46,680 nt of DNA. Source: Pandoraea sp. GTDB lineage: Bacteria > Pseudomonadota > Gammaproteobacteria > Burkholderiales > Burkholderiaceae. Where the stretch lies: positions 1 through 46,680 of the forward strand of contig JARLJF010000150.1 in the NCBI GenBank assembly GCA_031291335.1. The letters run 5' to 3'. The notes under the pieces are model-generated. The model was not told where the DNA came from and did not search any database. It saw only the letters and a list, made by a program, of their open reading frames with translations. The first letter of the stretch is position 1. Each line of letters starts with the position of its first letter. The translations under genes were made by a program, and so were the position numbers. Below are positions 28,878 to 37,342 of this stretch, in pieces.

Positions 28878-29150
28878 TTAGTTTAACGTATCTTTCAAAC
28901 CTTTGCCAGGGCGAAATTTCGGAACCTTCGCTGCCTTGATCTTGATCGCGTCACCCGTGCGCGGATTACGACCCGTGCGCGGCGCTCGCTTGGCGACGTG
29001 GAACGTGCCGAAGCCGACCAGCGTCACGTCCTCACCCTTCTTCAGCGCTTTCTTTACTGCACCCACCAATGCATCAAGTGCTCGACCGGCAGCCGCTTTC
29101 GAGATGTCTGCCTCACCCGCGATATGATCGATCAGTTCCGTCTTATTCAC
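28878..29150 (-). CDS. hupB: DNA-binding protein HU-beta
   Basis: This 90-residue histone-like protein binds and bends DNA without strong sequence preference. It shows the whole HU fold: [11 protein letters not shown], the helical dimerisation part, [22 protein letters not shown] and the [22 protein letters not shown] arm with the conserved proline. Its place next to lon is the usual one. A strong sigma70-type promoter lies about 90-120 bp upstream. Confidence 0.98.
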   Translation of the reverse strand: MNKTELIDHIAGEADISKAAAGRALDALVGAVKKALKKGEDVTLVGFGTFHVAKRAPRTGRNPRTGDAIKIKAAKVPKFRPGKGLKDTLN

Positions 29151-29242
29151 TGTAACCCCCTTGCAAGGATAGTAGGCGATTGAGCCGCGGAGGCGCTCTG
29201 TACGCGCCTTAACATTGATCTGCGAGGTCCGCTGGCTTTGCC

Positions 29243-29271
29243 ATTAGACAAGCCGCAAACCCTGATGTCAA
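29243..29271 (-). promoter_or_regulatory. Sigma70-type promoter of hupB
   Basis: On the minus strand TTGACA (29271-29266), a 17-bp spacer and TCTAAT (29248-29243) make a near-consensus promoter. Transcription would begin near 29236, giving an 86-base leader before the hupB ATG. Confidence 0.85.
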
Positions 29272-29353
29272 GCCGTTTTGCGCCCTTTTGGCAGCATAGG
29301 AAGCACTCCTGAATCTGCGCATTCCGGTCGCTATTTTCGAGCACTTTGCACAA

Positions 29354-29387
29354 ATAAAAAAAGCCCGGGGAAAACCCCGAGCTTTTT
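29354..29387 (-). terminator. Terminator of lon
   Basis: GCTCGGGG, loop TTTT, CCCCGGGC (one mismatch) followed by seven Ts on the minus strand, about 65 bp after the lon stop. An A-run on the other side makes it potentially bidirectional. Confidence 0.9.
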
Positions 29388-29449
29388 GCCCATTTTCGAT
29401 CTGGCGAACGGCGACGCGAACGTCGTCGAGCGCCAGCGAAAAGTGACTG

Positions 29450-31870
29450 TCAGTGCTTGATGACGTCCTGCTTGCCGCTTGCATCCGCATTCGGCGTGAC
29501 AGGTGCCGCCTTCGCCTCTTCTTCCGGCAGCGGCACAGGTGCATGCTCCAGCGCCAGCTCAAGCACCTTGTCGATCCAGCGCACCGGCATAATCTCCAGC
29601 GCGTTCTTGACCGTGTCGGGAATCTCTGCGAGATCCTTTACGTTCTCTTCCGGAATCAACACGAGCTTGATGCCGCCGCGGTGAGCTGCGAGCAACTTCT
29701 CCTTGAGACCACCGATCGGCAGCACTTCGCCGCGCAGCGTGATCTCACCCGTCATCGCCACATCCGCACGCACCGGAATGCCGGTGAGCACCGAGACAAG
29801 CGCCGTCGTCATCGCGATACCGGCAGACGGACCGTCCTTCGGCGTCGCACCTTCCGGCACGTGGATGTGAATATCCCGCTTCTCGAACTGCTCGTCCGTC
29901 ACACCCAGACGACGCGCACGCGAGCGCACCACTGAACGTGCCGCTTCGACCGACTCCTTCATCACGTCGCCGAGCGAGCCCGTGCGAATGATATTGCCCT
30001 TACCCGGCATCACCGCAGCTTCGATGGTCAGCAGATCGCCGCCCACTTCCGTCCACGCCAGACCCGTGACCTGGCCGATCTGGTTTTCCTTCATCGCCAG
30101 GCCGAAGTCGAACTTGCGCACACCCAGGAAGTTGTCGAGGTTGCTCGCATCGACCTTGATCGACGTGCCATCGACTTTCTTGAGCAACAGCATCTTCACG
30201 ACCTTGCGGCAGATCTTCGAGATCTCGCGCTCGAGCGAACGCACACCAGCTTCGCGCGTGTAGTAGCGGATGATGTCGCGAATCGCGGCTTCCGTCAGAT
30301 CGATCTCGCCTTCCTTCAACCCGTTGTTCTTCTTCTGCTTCGGCAGCAGATAACGCTGGGCGATGTTGACCTTCTCGTCTTCCGTGTAGCCCGACAGACG
30401 AATCACTTCCATACGGTCGAGCAACGGCGCCGGAATGTTCAGCGAGTTCGAGGTAGCCACGAACATCACATCCGACAGATCGAAGTCGACTTCGACGTAG
30501 TGATCCGAGAACGTGTGGTTCTGCTCCGGATCGAGCACTTCAAGCAGCGCCGAACTCGGATCGCCACGGAAGTCCATCCCCATCTTGTCCACTTCGTCGA
30601 GCAGGAACAACGGATTGCGCACAGCGACCTTAGACAGGCTCTGCAGGATCTTGCCCGGCATCGACCCGATGTAGGTGCGACGGTGACCGCGAATCTCGGC
30701 CTCGTCACGCACGCCGCCCAACGCCATACGAACGAACTTGCGGTTCGTCGCACGCGCGATCGATTGACCGAGCGAGGTCTTGCCCACGCCGGGGGGGCCG
30801 ACCAGACACAGGATCGGCGCCTTGACCTTGTCCACGCGTTGTTGCACGGCAAGATACTCAAGGATGCGTTCCTTGACCTTCTCAAGACCGAAGTGGTCCT
30901 CGTCGAGCACCTTCTCGGCGTTCGACAGATCGTTGTTCACCTTGCTCTTCTTGCGCCACGGCAGGCCGACGAGCGTGTCGATGTAGTTGCGCACGACCGT
31001 CGCTTCGGCCGACATCGGCGACATCAGCTTGAGCTTTTTGAGTTCGGCGTCGGCCTTCTTCTTGGCTTCCTTGGGCAGGTGCGCGGCCTTGATGCGCTTC
31101 TCGAGTTCCTCGAGATCGGCGCCTTCTTCGCCTTCGCCCAGTTCCTTCTGGATGGCCTTGACCTGTTCGTTCAGGTAATACTCGCGCTGGCTCTTTTCCA
31201 TCTGGCGCTTCACGCGGCCACGGATGCGCTTTTCCACCTGAAGAATATCGATCTCGCTCTCGAGCTGCGCAAGCAGATGCTCAAGACGTTCGATGACCGG
31301 GAACATCTCCAGAATCTTCTGCTTCTGCTCGAGCTTGAGCGGCAGATGAGCGGCGATGGTATCCGCCAGACGACCCGCCTCATCGATACCCGACAGCGAC
31401 GTCAGGATCTCCGGCGGAATCTTCTTGTTGAGCTTCACGTACTGGTCGAACTGCGCGACGATCGCACGACGCAGGGCCTCGGATTCCGGCGAGTTGCCGT
31501 CATCCGGCTCGAGCGGCATGACTTCCGACGTGAACTGGGTTTCTTCTTCGTCCACACTCAGGGTGCGGGCGCGTTGAATCCCCTCGACCAGCACCTTGAC
31601 GGTGCCATCGGGCAGTTTGAGCATCTGCAGGATGTTGGCCACGCAGCCGATCTCGTAGAGATCCTTGGACGTGGGCTCATCCTTGGCCGCGGCTTTCTGC
31701 GCGACCAGCATGATGTGCTTGCCGCCTTCCATGGCGGTTTCAAGCGCTTTAATCGATTTGGGACGCCCCACGAAGAGGGGAATCACCATGTGCGGAAACA
31801 CGACCACGTCGCGCAAAGGCAACAGGGGCAGTTGAATCGCTTCGGGCGGGAGGATTTGGGTGCCTGACAT
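29450..31870 (-). CDS. lon: ATP-dependent protease Lon
   Basis: The 806-residue AAA+ serine protease degrades misfolded and short-lived proteins in the cytosol. It has the N-terminal substrate-binding domain (about 1-200), a coiled-coil helical region, an AAA+ module with Walker A GPPGVGKT near 358-365 and the Lon-specific [15 protein letters not shown], and a C-terminal protease domain. The catalytic dyad is Ser682 ([10 protein letters not shown]) and Lys725 (GGLKEK). I start at 31870, where GGGGAACGAG precedes the ATG; the ATG four codons upstream overlaps that ribosome-binding site. A sigma32-like promoter lies just upstream, and clpX-clpP lie behind it on the same strand. Confidence 0.98.
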   Translation of the reverse strand: MSGTQILPPEAIQLPLLPLRDVVVFPHMVIPLFVGRPKSIKALETAMEGGKHIMLVAQKAAAKDEPTSKDLYEIGCVANILQMLKLPDGTVKVLVEGIQRARTLSVDEEETQFTSEVMPLEPDDGNSPESEALRRAIVAQFDQYVKLNKKIPPEILTSLSGIDEAGRLADTIAAHLPLKLEQKQKILEMFPVIERLEHLLAQLESEIDILQVEKRIRGRVKRQMEKSQREYYLNEQVKAIQKELGEGEEGADLEELEKRIKAAHLPKEAKKKADAELKKLKLMSPMSAEATVVRNYIDTLVGLPWRKKSKVNNDLSNAEKVLDEDHFGLEKVKERILEYLAVQQRVDKVKAPILCLVGPPGVGKTSLGQSIARATNRKFVRMALGGVRDEAEIRGHRRTYIGSMPGKILQSLSKVAVRNPLFLLDEVDKMGMDFRGDPSSALLEVLDPEQNHTFSDHYVEVDFDLSDVMFVATSNSLNIPAPLLDRMEVIRLSGYTEDEKVNIAQRYLLPKQKKNNGLKEGEIDLTEAAIRDIIRYYTREAGVRSLEREISKICRKVVKMLLLKKVDGTSIKVDASNLDNFLGVRKFDFGLAMKENQIGQVTGLAWTEVGGDLLTIEAAVMPGKGNIIRTGSLGDVMKESVEAARSVVRSRARRLGVTDEQFEKRDIHIHVPEGATPKDGPSAGIAMTTALVSVLTGIPVRADVAMTGEITLRGEVLPIGGLKEKLLAAHRGGIKLVLIPEENVKDLAEIPDTVKNALEIMPVRWIDKVLELALEHAPVPLPEEEAKAAPVTPNADASGKQDVIKH

Positions 31871-31909
31871 CTCGTTCCCCATATTTAACGATACCGTTGT
31901 GTTCCAGCT

Positions 31910-31937
31910 AATTGAGGCCGCCGGCGAGAATTACAAG
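31910..31937 (-). promoter_or_regulatory. Possible heat-shock (sigma32) promoter of lon
   Basis: On the minus strand CTTGTAA (31937-31931), a 13-bp spacer and CCTCAATT (31917-31910) resemble the consensus CTTGAAA / CCCCATNT. Transcription would begin near 31903, about 33 bases before the lon ATG. The match is partial. Confidence 0.45.
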
Positions 31938-32009
31938 AGGGAGGAAAAGCCCTTTCGCCGACAAGGTGCACCACTCGGGGTTTCATTGCCCGTGGCACTA
32001 GTATGAAGG

Positions 32010-32042
32010 AAAAAAAGCCGTCCATGTTTCCATGAACGGCTT
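32010..32042 (-). terminator. Terminator of clpX
   Basis: AGCCGTTCATG, loop GAAA, CATGGACGGCT on the minus strand (10 of 11 pairs), followed by a run of Ts. It lies about 22 bp past the clpX stop. Confidence 0.9.
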
Positions 32043-32064
32043 CGGGTATCGCTGCGTTGACCGT

Positions 32065-33345
32065 TCAATTAGAGCCGGCAACCTTGGGCGACTCCTGATA
32101 GATCAAAAGCGGTTTTCCGTCGCCACTGATCGCGTTCTCATCCAGGATCACCTTGGTGACGCCCTTGAGCGACGGCAGCTCGTACATGACTTCCAGCAGC
32201 GCCTGCTCGATGATCGAACGCAGGCCACGCGCGCCAGTCTTGCGCTTGATGGCTTTGCGCGCCACCGCATGCAGCGCCGCCGGACGGATTTCCAGCTCCA
32301 CACCTTCCATCAGGAACAGACGCTGATACTGCTTGACCAGCGCGTTCTTCGGTTCGATGAGAATGGTTACCAGCACGTCTTCATCAAGCTTACCCAACGT
32401 GGCAACCACCGGCAGACGGCCGATCAGCTCCGGAATCAGGCCGAACTTGATCAGATCTTCCGGCTCGACGTCACGCAGCAGTTCGCCCGCGTCACGCTCT
32501 TCGCCCGTCTTGACCGTCGCACCAAAGCCGATACCCGTCTTTTCGGTACGGTTGATGATGATCTTCTCGAGACCATCGAACGCGCCACCGCAGATGAACA
32601 GGATGTTCGTCGTGTCGACCTGGATGAAATCCTGGTTCGGATGCTTGCGGCCACCTTGCGGCGGCACCGACGCCATCGTGCCTTCGACCAGCTTGAGCAG
32701 CGCCTGCTGCACGCCTTCGCCCGACACATCGCGCGTAATCGACGGATTGTCCGACTTGCGGCTGATCTTGTCGATTTCGTCGATGTAGACAATGCCCTTC
32801 TGCGCCTGCTCGATCTCGTAGTTGCAGTTCTGCAGCAGCTTCTGGATGATGTTTTCGACGTCTTCACCCACATAACCGGCTTCGGTCAGCGTGGTGGCAT
32901 CGGCAATCACGAAGGGCACGTTGAGCAGACGTGCGAGCGTCTGCGCGAGCAGCGTCTTGCCCGAGCCGGTCGGCCCGATCAGCAGGATGTTGCTCTTGGA
33001 CAGTTCGACCTCGTCGCGCTTGTCGCCGAGGTGTTTCAATCGTTTGTAATGGTTATAGACCGCGACTGCCAGAATCTTCTTGGCACGGTCCTGACCGATC
33101 ACGTATTGATCGAGACTCTCGCGAATTTCCTGCGGCGACGGCAGATCGGACTTGCCGCCGCTGCCGCTCTCGTCTTCGGCCGCTGCGGCCTCGTCACGAA
33201 TAATCTCGTTGCACAGATCAATGCACTCGTCGCAGATGAACACTGACGGACCTGCGATGAGCTTCTTGACCTCGTGCTGACTCTTTCCGCAGAACGAGCA
33301 GTAGAGCAGCTTTTCGCCGTTGGAAGTGCTTTTTTTATCCACCAT
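32065..33345 (-). CDS. clpX: ATP-dependent Clp protease unfoldase subunit ClpX
   Basis: The 426-residue AAA+ unfoldase recognises tagged substrates and feeds them to ClpP. The N-terminal zinc-binding domain has Cys16, Cys19, Cys38 and Cys41. Walker A is GPTGSGKT (124-131), Walker B is [10 protein letters not shown], and the ClpP-binding loop appears as [11 protein letters not shown] in the expected place. The C-terminal domain includes [12 protein letters not shown]. It lies 236 bp downstream of clpP rather than immediately behind it, and a TACAAT at 33428-33423 could be its own -10. Confidence 0.98.
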   Translation of the reverse strand: MVDKKSTSNGEKLLYCSFCGKSQHEVKKLIAGPSVFICDECIDLCNEIIRDEAAAAEDESGSGGKSDLPSPQEIRESLDQYVIGQDRAKKILAVAVYNHYKRLKHLGDKRDEVELSKSNILLIGPTGSGKTLLAQTLARLLNVPFVIADATTLTEAGYVGEDVENIIQKLLQNCNYEIEQAQKGIVYIDEIDKISRKSDNPSITRDVSGEGVQQALLKLVEGTMASVPPQGGRKHPNQDFIQVDTTNILFICGGAFDGLEKIIINRTEKTGIGFGATVKTGEERDAGELLRDVEPEDLIKFGLIPELIGRLPVVATLGKLDEDVLVTILIEPKNALVKQYQRLFLMEGVELEIRPAALHAVARKAIKRKTGARGLRSIIEQALLEVMYELPSLKGVTKVILDENAISGDGKPLLIYQESPKVAGSN

Positions 33346-33581
33346 ATCTGTGTCAGCCTGCTAGCAATTTGCGCCCCGGTCGTCCCCCGTCGGGGGCGGC
33401 AAACGCGGCATACGTGAATCCCATTGTAACGCCATGCCGCGCGAGCGTGTGGCCCACCCGCGACAGCCTTAAATTCCCTTTTACGACAAAGACTTGGCGC
33501 GATCATCAGGTCTTTTGAAACGAAAACACCCGATGTCGCGCCAGCCTTTAAGCCGTCAGGCGCCCCGAATTCGAGACCGAA

Positions 33582-34238
33582 TCAGGGACGCTTTTCGAGC
33601 ACGCGATCGATCAACCCGTACTCAACGGCATCGGCCGCCGACTTGAAGTTGTCGCGATCGGTGTCGCGCGCAATGACCTCGAGCGACTGGCCGGTGTTGT
33701 CGGCGAGCAGACGGTTCAACCGGTCCTTGAGCAACAGGATTTCCCGCGCGTGGATCTCGATGTCCGACGCCTGACCACGGGCGCCGCCCAGCGGTTGGTG
33801 AATCATGATGCGCGCGTTCGGCAGAGCGAAACGCTTGCCCTTCTCGCCAGCGGCGAGCAGGAAGGCGCCCATGCTCGCAGCCATGCCCAGGCACAGCGTC
33901 GAGACCGGCGGCTTGACGAACTTCATCGTGTCGTAAATCGCCAGGCCCGCCGAGACGGAACCACCCGGCGAGTTGATGTACATCGAGATTTCCTTGTCCG
34001 GATTTTCACTCTCGAGGAACAGCAACTGGGCGACGACGAGGTTGGCGCTCTGGTCGTTGACCTCGCCCACCAGGAAAATGATGCGCTCCTTGAGGAGTCG
34101 CGAGTAGATATCGTAAGCGCGCTCGCCACGACCACTTTGCTCGACGACCATCGGCACGAGGCCAAGGCCTTGCGTCTCGAGGGCGGAGTTGTGTGTCTGG
34201 GAGGCGAGTTGGGCGAGCAATTCGGAACGGGTAATCAT
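33582..34238 (-). CDS. clpP: ATP-dependent Clp protease proteolytic subunit ClpP
   Basis: The 218-residue serine protease forms the tetradecameric chamber partnered by ClpX or ClpA. The catalytic triad is Ser122 ([11 protein letters not shown]), His147 (IMIHQPLGG) and Asp196 (RDTDRDNF). An N-terminal propeptide of roughly 25-30 residues precedes [23 protein letters not shown], the start of the mature protein. It is 122 bp behind tig, from which it is separated by a partial terminator, so tig and clpP are probably only partly cotranscribed. Confidence 0.98.
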   Translation of the reverse strand: MITRSELLAQLASQTHNSALETQGLGLVPMVVEQSGRGERAYDIYSRLLKERIIFLVGEVNDQSANLVVAQLLFLESENPDKEISMYINSPGGSVSAGLAIYDTMKFVKPPVSTLCLGMAASMGAFLLAAGEKGKRFALPNARIMIHQPLGGARGQASDIEIHAREILLLKDRLNRLLADNTGQSLEVIARDTDRDNFKSAADAVEYGLIDRVLEKRP

Positions 34239-34304
34239 ATCGGTTCGACCCTTCTATCGAGATGGTTTTGCGCGCCGCAGGGAGGAGGCCCGGAGGCCAT
34301 TTGG

Positions 34305-34340
34305 AAAAGAACCGCCACGGCCTTGCGGCCGCGGCGGTTC
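34305..34340 (-). terminator. Terminator/attenuating hairpin between tig and clpP
   Basis: GAACCGCCGCGGCC, loop GCAA, GGCCGTGGCGGTTC on the minus strand (13 of 14 pairs) followed by TTTT, 20 bp after the tig stop. Confidence 0.85.
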
Positions 34341-34360
34341 AGTCGGTCTGTCGCGTTCGA

Positions 34361-35701
34361 TCAGGACTGCGTGTTGCCAGCCAGTTCTTCGAAGCTAACT
34401 TGCTTGTCGGTCACCTTGGCCTTACCCAGGACGAACTCGACAACGTTGTTCTCGACGACGAAACCTTCCATTTCCGCCATGCGCTGCTGATCGCCATAGT
34501 ACCAGCGGACGACTTCTTGCGGGTCTTCGTAGCTCTTCGCGAATTCTTCGACTTCAGCCTTGATCTGCTCCGGCTTGGCTTGCAGATCGTTCTGCTTGAC
34601 CAGCTCAGCCAGAATCAGGCCCAGCTTGACGCGACGCTCGGCTTGTTCCTTGAACATTTCAGCCGGGATCGGCACGTTGCCGGCGTTCGGCACGCCGCGC
34701 TGTGCGAGGTCCTGACGGGCCATCGCCACCAGACGCTCTTGATCCTGAGCGATCAGCGCGTTCGGCACGTCCAGCTCTGCCACGGAGATCAGTGCGTTCA
34801 TCACTTGATCCTTGAGCAGGGCCTGCGTACGACGCTTTACTTCGCGCGACAGGTTTTCCTTGATGTCAGCGCGCATCTTTTCGATGCTGCCGTCAGCGAT
34901 GCCGAGCGACTTGGCGAACTCGGCGTCGACTTCCGGCAGGTGCGCCCACTCGACCTTCTTCAGCGTGACAGTGAACGTGGCAGTCTTACCGGCCACTTCC
35001 TTGCCGTGGTATTCGTCCGGGAACTTGAGTTCGAATTCCTTCGACTCGCCGACCTTCAGGCCCAACGTTGCCTTTTCGAATTCCGGCAGCATGCGGCCTT
35101 CGCCCAGCACGAAGACGAAGTCTTCGGCGCTACCGCCAGCAAACACTTCACCGTCGATCTTGCCAACGAAGTCGACCGTCACGCGGTCGCCGTCCTTGGC
35201 TTCCACCGTGCCACCGTCGCCATGGGCGCCGGCTTCGCCGCGCACGTGGTAGTGCACGCGTTGCTTGCGGAGAATGTCAATGGTGCGATCGATCTCGGCT
35301 TCCGAGACGTCGGTCGTGGTGCGGCTGACTTCCGCGGTGGCCAGATCACCGATCTTGACTTCCGGGTAGATTTCGAACGTGGCGTCGAACGCGTATTCGG
35401 TGTCGGCAGCGTCGGCCTTCGGCGCGAAGTGCGGCTGACCGGCCACGCGCAGATCCTGTTCCTTGCTGATTTCGAAGAATTGCTGGCCAACCTTGTCGCT
35501 CACGACTTCGGCTTCGACCTGACCACCGTATTGCTGGGTGACCATCTTCAGGGGCACCTTGCCCGGACGGAAGCCCGGCATACGAACCGTCTTCGACAGC
35601 TTCTGGATGCGTGCGGCAACTTCTTTTTCGACGTCCTGCTTGGGCAGGGCGATGGTAAAGCGACGCTCGAGCTTGCCGAGGTTTTCAACAGCGATAGTCA
35701 T
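34361..35701 (-). CDS. tig: Trigger factor (ribosome-associated chaperone)
   Basis: The 446-residue chaperone meets nascent chains at the ribosome exit. The N-terminal ribosome-binding domain (about 1-120) holds the signature [14 protein letters not shown]. The FKBP-type isomerase domain (about 160-250) has [18 protein letters not shown] and [20 protein letters not shown]. The C-terminal chaperone arms follow. The ATG at 35701 gives the normal N-terminus [15 protein letters not shown]; the frame is open upstream without homology. It begins the tig-clpP-clpX-lon block and has an unusually structured leader of about 165 bases. Confidence 0.97.
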   Translation of the reverse strand: MTIAVENLGKLERRFTIALPKQDVEKEVAARIQKLSKTVRMPGFRPGKVPLKMVTQQYGGQVEAEVVSDKVGQQFFEISKEQDLRVAGQPHFAPKADAADTEYAFDATFEIYPEVKIGDLATAEVSRTTTDVSEAEIDRTIDILRKQRVHYHVRGEAGAHGDGGTVEAKDGDRVTVDFVGKIDGEVFAGGSAEDFVFVLGEGRMLPEFEKATLGLKVGESKEFELKFPDEYHGKEVAGKTATFTVTLKKVEWAHLPEVDAEFAKSLGIADGSIEKMRADIKENLSREVKRRTQALLKDQVMNALISVAELDVPNALIAQDQERLVAMARQDLAQRGVPNAGNVPIPAEMFKEQAERRVKLGLILAELVKQNDLQAKPEQIKAEVEEFAKSYEDPQEVVRWYYGDQQRMAEMEGFVVENNVVEFVLGKAKVTDKQVSFEELAGNTQS

Positions 35702-35792
35702 GAGGATATTCGTCCATCCAGAGGGTCGTTCTGTGTTGCGGCGAGGGAATGCCACAAGCGGACCCAGTCAGTTAATCAACCTTGGGCCGGAC

Positions 35793-35837
35793 CCGACGTT
35801 GCCACGTCGGCTTCCCTCCGCCCCCGACAAATCGGGG
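35793..35837 (-). other. Hairpins in the tig leader
   Basis: CCGACGT/ACGTCGG (35793-35799 with 35804-35810) and CCCCGA/TCGGGG (35822-35827 with 35832-35837) are two perfect stem-loops with 4-base loops, between the likely tig promoter and its ATG. Confidence 0.6.
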
Positions 35838-35864
35838 TAGCCCCAAAACGGTTTTGCACATAAA

Positions 35865-35894
35865 GCGGGACATTTTAGCAAACTATTGTCCCGC
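35865..35894 (-). promoter_or_regulatory. Probable tig promoter (extended -10) inside an 8-bp inverted repeat
   Basis: On the minus strand TGCTAAAAT (35880-35872) is an extended -10 with no good -35. It is framed exactly by perfect arms GCGGGACA (35865-35872) and TGTCCCGC (35887-35894), 14 bp apart, which could be a repressor site. Transcription would start near 35865. The remainder of the region 35895-36100 shows nothing I can support. Confidence 0.55.
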
Positions 35895-36100
35895 CTCCAG
35901 ACTTTCCAGCCGGAAATCAGGGAAATCGGGCCATTTCGCCTCCACTTCACCTTCACATCCCACTACAACTCCCTTGCCGTCCCTTCCCCTGCCTTACCGG
36001 CGGCGTCCACCGCGTCAGGCACGTCTTCATTGGCCGGGACCACGCATTAGAGGGTGACATCCACAAAAAGATCTTGGGAGACGAGCATTGACGCCCTAGG

Positions 36101-36136
36101 ATTCAATCGAACGTTTGAATGAAACATCAGTTCATT
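36101..36136. promoter_or_regulatory. Candidate operator of the TetR-family regulator
   Basis: ATTCAATCGAACGTTTGAAT (36101-36120) is a quasi-palindrome with 8 of 10 complementary pairs, the size and style of TetR-family fatty-acid regulator sites. It overlaps a second inverted repeat, AATGAA (36118-36123) / TTCATT (36131-36136). Both lie 43-78 bp ahead of the chosen start codon, suggesting autoregulation. Confidence 0.6.
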
Positions 36137-36178
36137 GAGATGACGCGGCGTTATGCTGCGTCTCACTGGAGGTTCGTC

Positions 36179-37009
36179 GTGAGCCCACGCCTATCGGCCG
36201 GTCGACAAGCTGGCGATACCAAGCTGCGCATCCTGGATGCCGCAGAAGATCTATTCATCGACTACGGCTACGAAGCCATGTCGTTGCGCCAGATTACCTC
36301 GCGCGCCGAGGTCAATCTGGCCGCCGTCAACTACCACTTCGGAAGCAAGGAAACTCTGCTTCAGGCCATGCTCTCGCGCCGGCTCGACCGGCTCAACGAG
36401 GAACGTCTGGCATTGCTGACTCGTGCCGAAGCCGTCTGGTCAACGCCGCAGCTAACGTGCGAACACGTGCTCGGGGCGATGTTCATCCCTGCCCTGGCCA
36501 TTTCTCATCATCGCGATATCGGCGGTCCGGCGTTCCTGCGCCTGCTCGGGCGGGTCTATGCCGATCCGTCGCCGTTCATCCGCGACTATCTGCAGCAGCA
36601 CTACGCCCCGGTATTCGAGCGCTTCTTCGAAGCCTTCGCCCGCGCGCTGCCCGAGTTGCCGCGTCAGGAACTCGGTTGGCGTCTGCACTTCGCCTTGCAA
36701 GCGCTATCCGGCGTGCTGGCGAGTGGTGACACCTCGCGCCTGATCGACACCTTCGCGCAGGGACAAGCGATGGGCGACCTGCAAGTCGTCGCACGACTCA
36801 CCGCGCTCATGGTCGCAGCGCTCAAAGCGCCGATGCCCGGTGAGGAGCAACTGGCGAGCTTCGCGGCCGTCTTCGCACTCGCGAAAGACGCCAACGTCAC
36901 ACCGCCGCGCGAGGCAGGGCATGGGGGGGAGCCTCTCAGTCCGGCATCGCCAGACGTTAGCGGCGGCCCAGCGTCGAGCGATAGCGACCACGCGTTTGCC
37001 AGCGCTTGA
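36179..37009 (+). CDS. TetR-family transcriptional regulator (PsrA/FadR-like)
   Basis: The 276-residue regulator has an N-terminal helix-turn-helix domain: TKLRILDAAEDLFIDYGYEAMSLR written in part here, with ITSRAEVNLAAVNYHFGSKE at about 39-58, closely like PsrA-type repressors of beta-oxidation genes. The ligand domain and a Pro/Ser-rich tail follow. Such proteins release DNA on binding a fatty acid or acyl-CoA. I start at the GTG at 36179, because GGAGG lies 6 bases ahead and the upstream ATG at 36119 sits inside the probable operator. It heads the fadE-fadD cluster on the same strand, so control of that cluster is the likely job; this is inferred from context and family. Confidence 0.85.
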   Translation: MSPRLSAGRQAGDTKLRILDAAEDLFIDYGYEAMSLRQITSRAEVNLAAVNYHFGSKETLLQAMLSRRLDRLNEERLALLTRAEAVWSTPQLTCEHVLGAMFIPALAISHHRDIGGPAFLRLLGRVYADPSPFIRDYLQQHYAPVFERFFEAFARALPELPRQELGWRLHFALQALSGVLASGDTSRLIDTFAQGQAMGDLQVVARLTALMVAALKAPMPGEEQLASFAAVFALAKDANVTPPREAGHGGEPLSPASPDVSGGPASSDSDHAFASA

Positions 37010-37342
37010 CAGCAGACCCGCGCGACAAGCCAAACAGGCACACCAAAGGGATCGTCGCAGCGCATGACAGCAACGCTGCGGCAACCCCAACGCTTTTTGT
37101 CGATCGCAGTCGCAATTCGCCGCATCCCTTGAACTCCGGGTGCACCCACCGCACCAACCTGCAGCCGAACGATCCAACAATAATGCCGTCGCCGGTTTGC
37201 ACTGCGCGCAATGCCAGGCATACCGGCAGATGACACGAAGACAACAGCCCCCACGCTAGCCGCTTACCGGGCATGGCATCTACGCCACCCCGGGCATGAC
37301 GTGCATCACTTGCCGTGAAGCTGAACCGAAAGGGAGGAGAAA
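37010..37342. other. Intergenic region between tetR and fadE
   Basis: These 333 bp contain no supported gene. I find no clear hairpin terminator and no second copy of the ATTCAA-type operator; a promoter for fadE would be expected here but none stands out. Confidence 0.5.

Noticed and set aside
36119..36178. Earlier ATG for the TetR regulator
   Set aside because: It lies inside the probable operator and lacks a ribosome-binding site, whereas the GTG at 36179 has GGAGG well placed.
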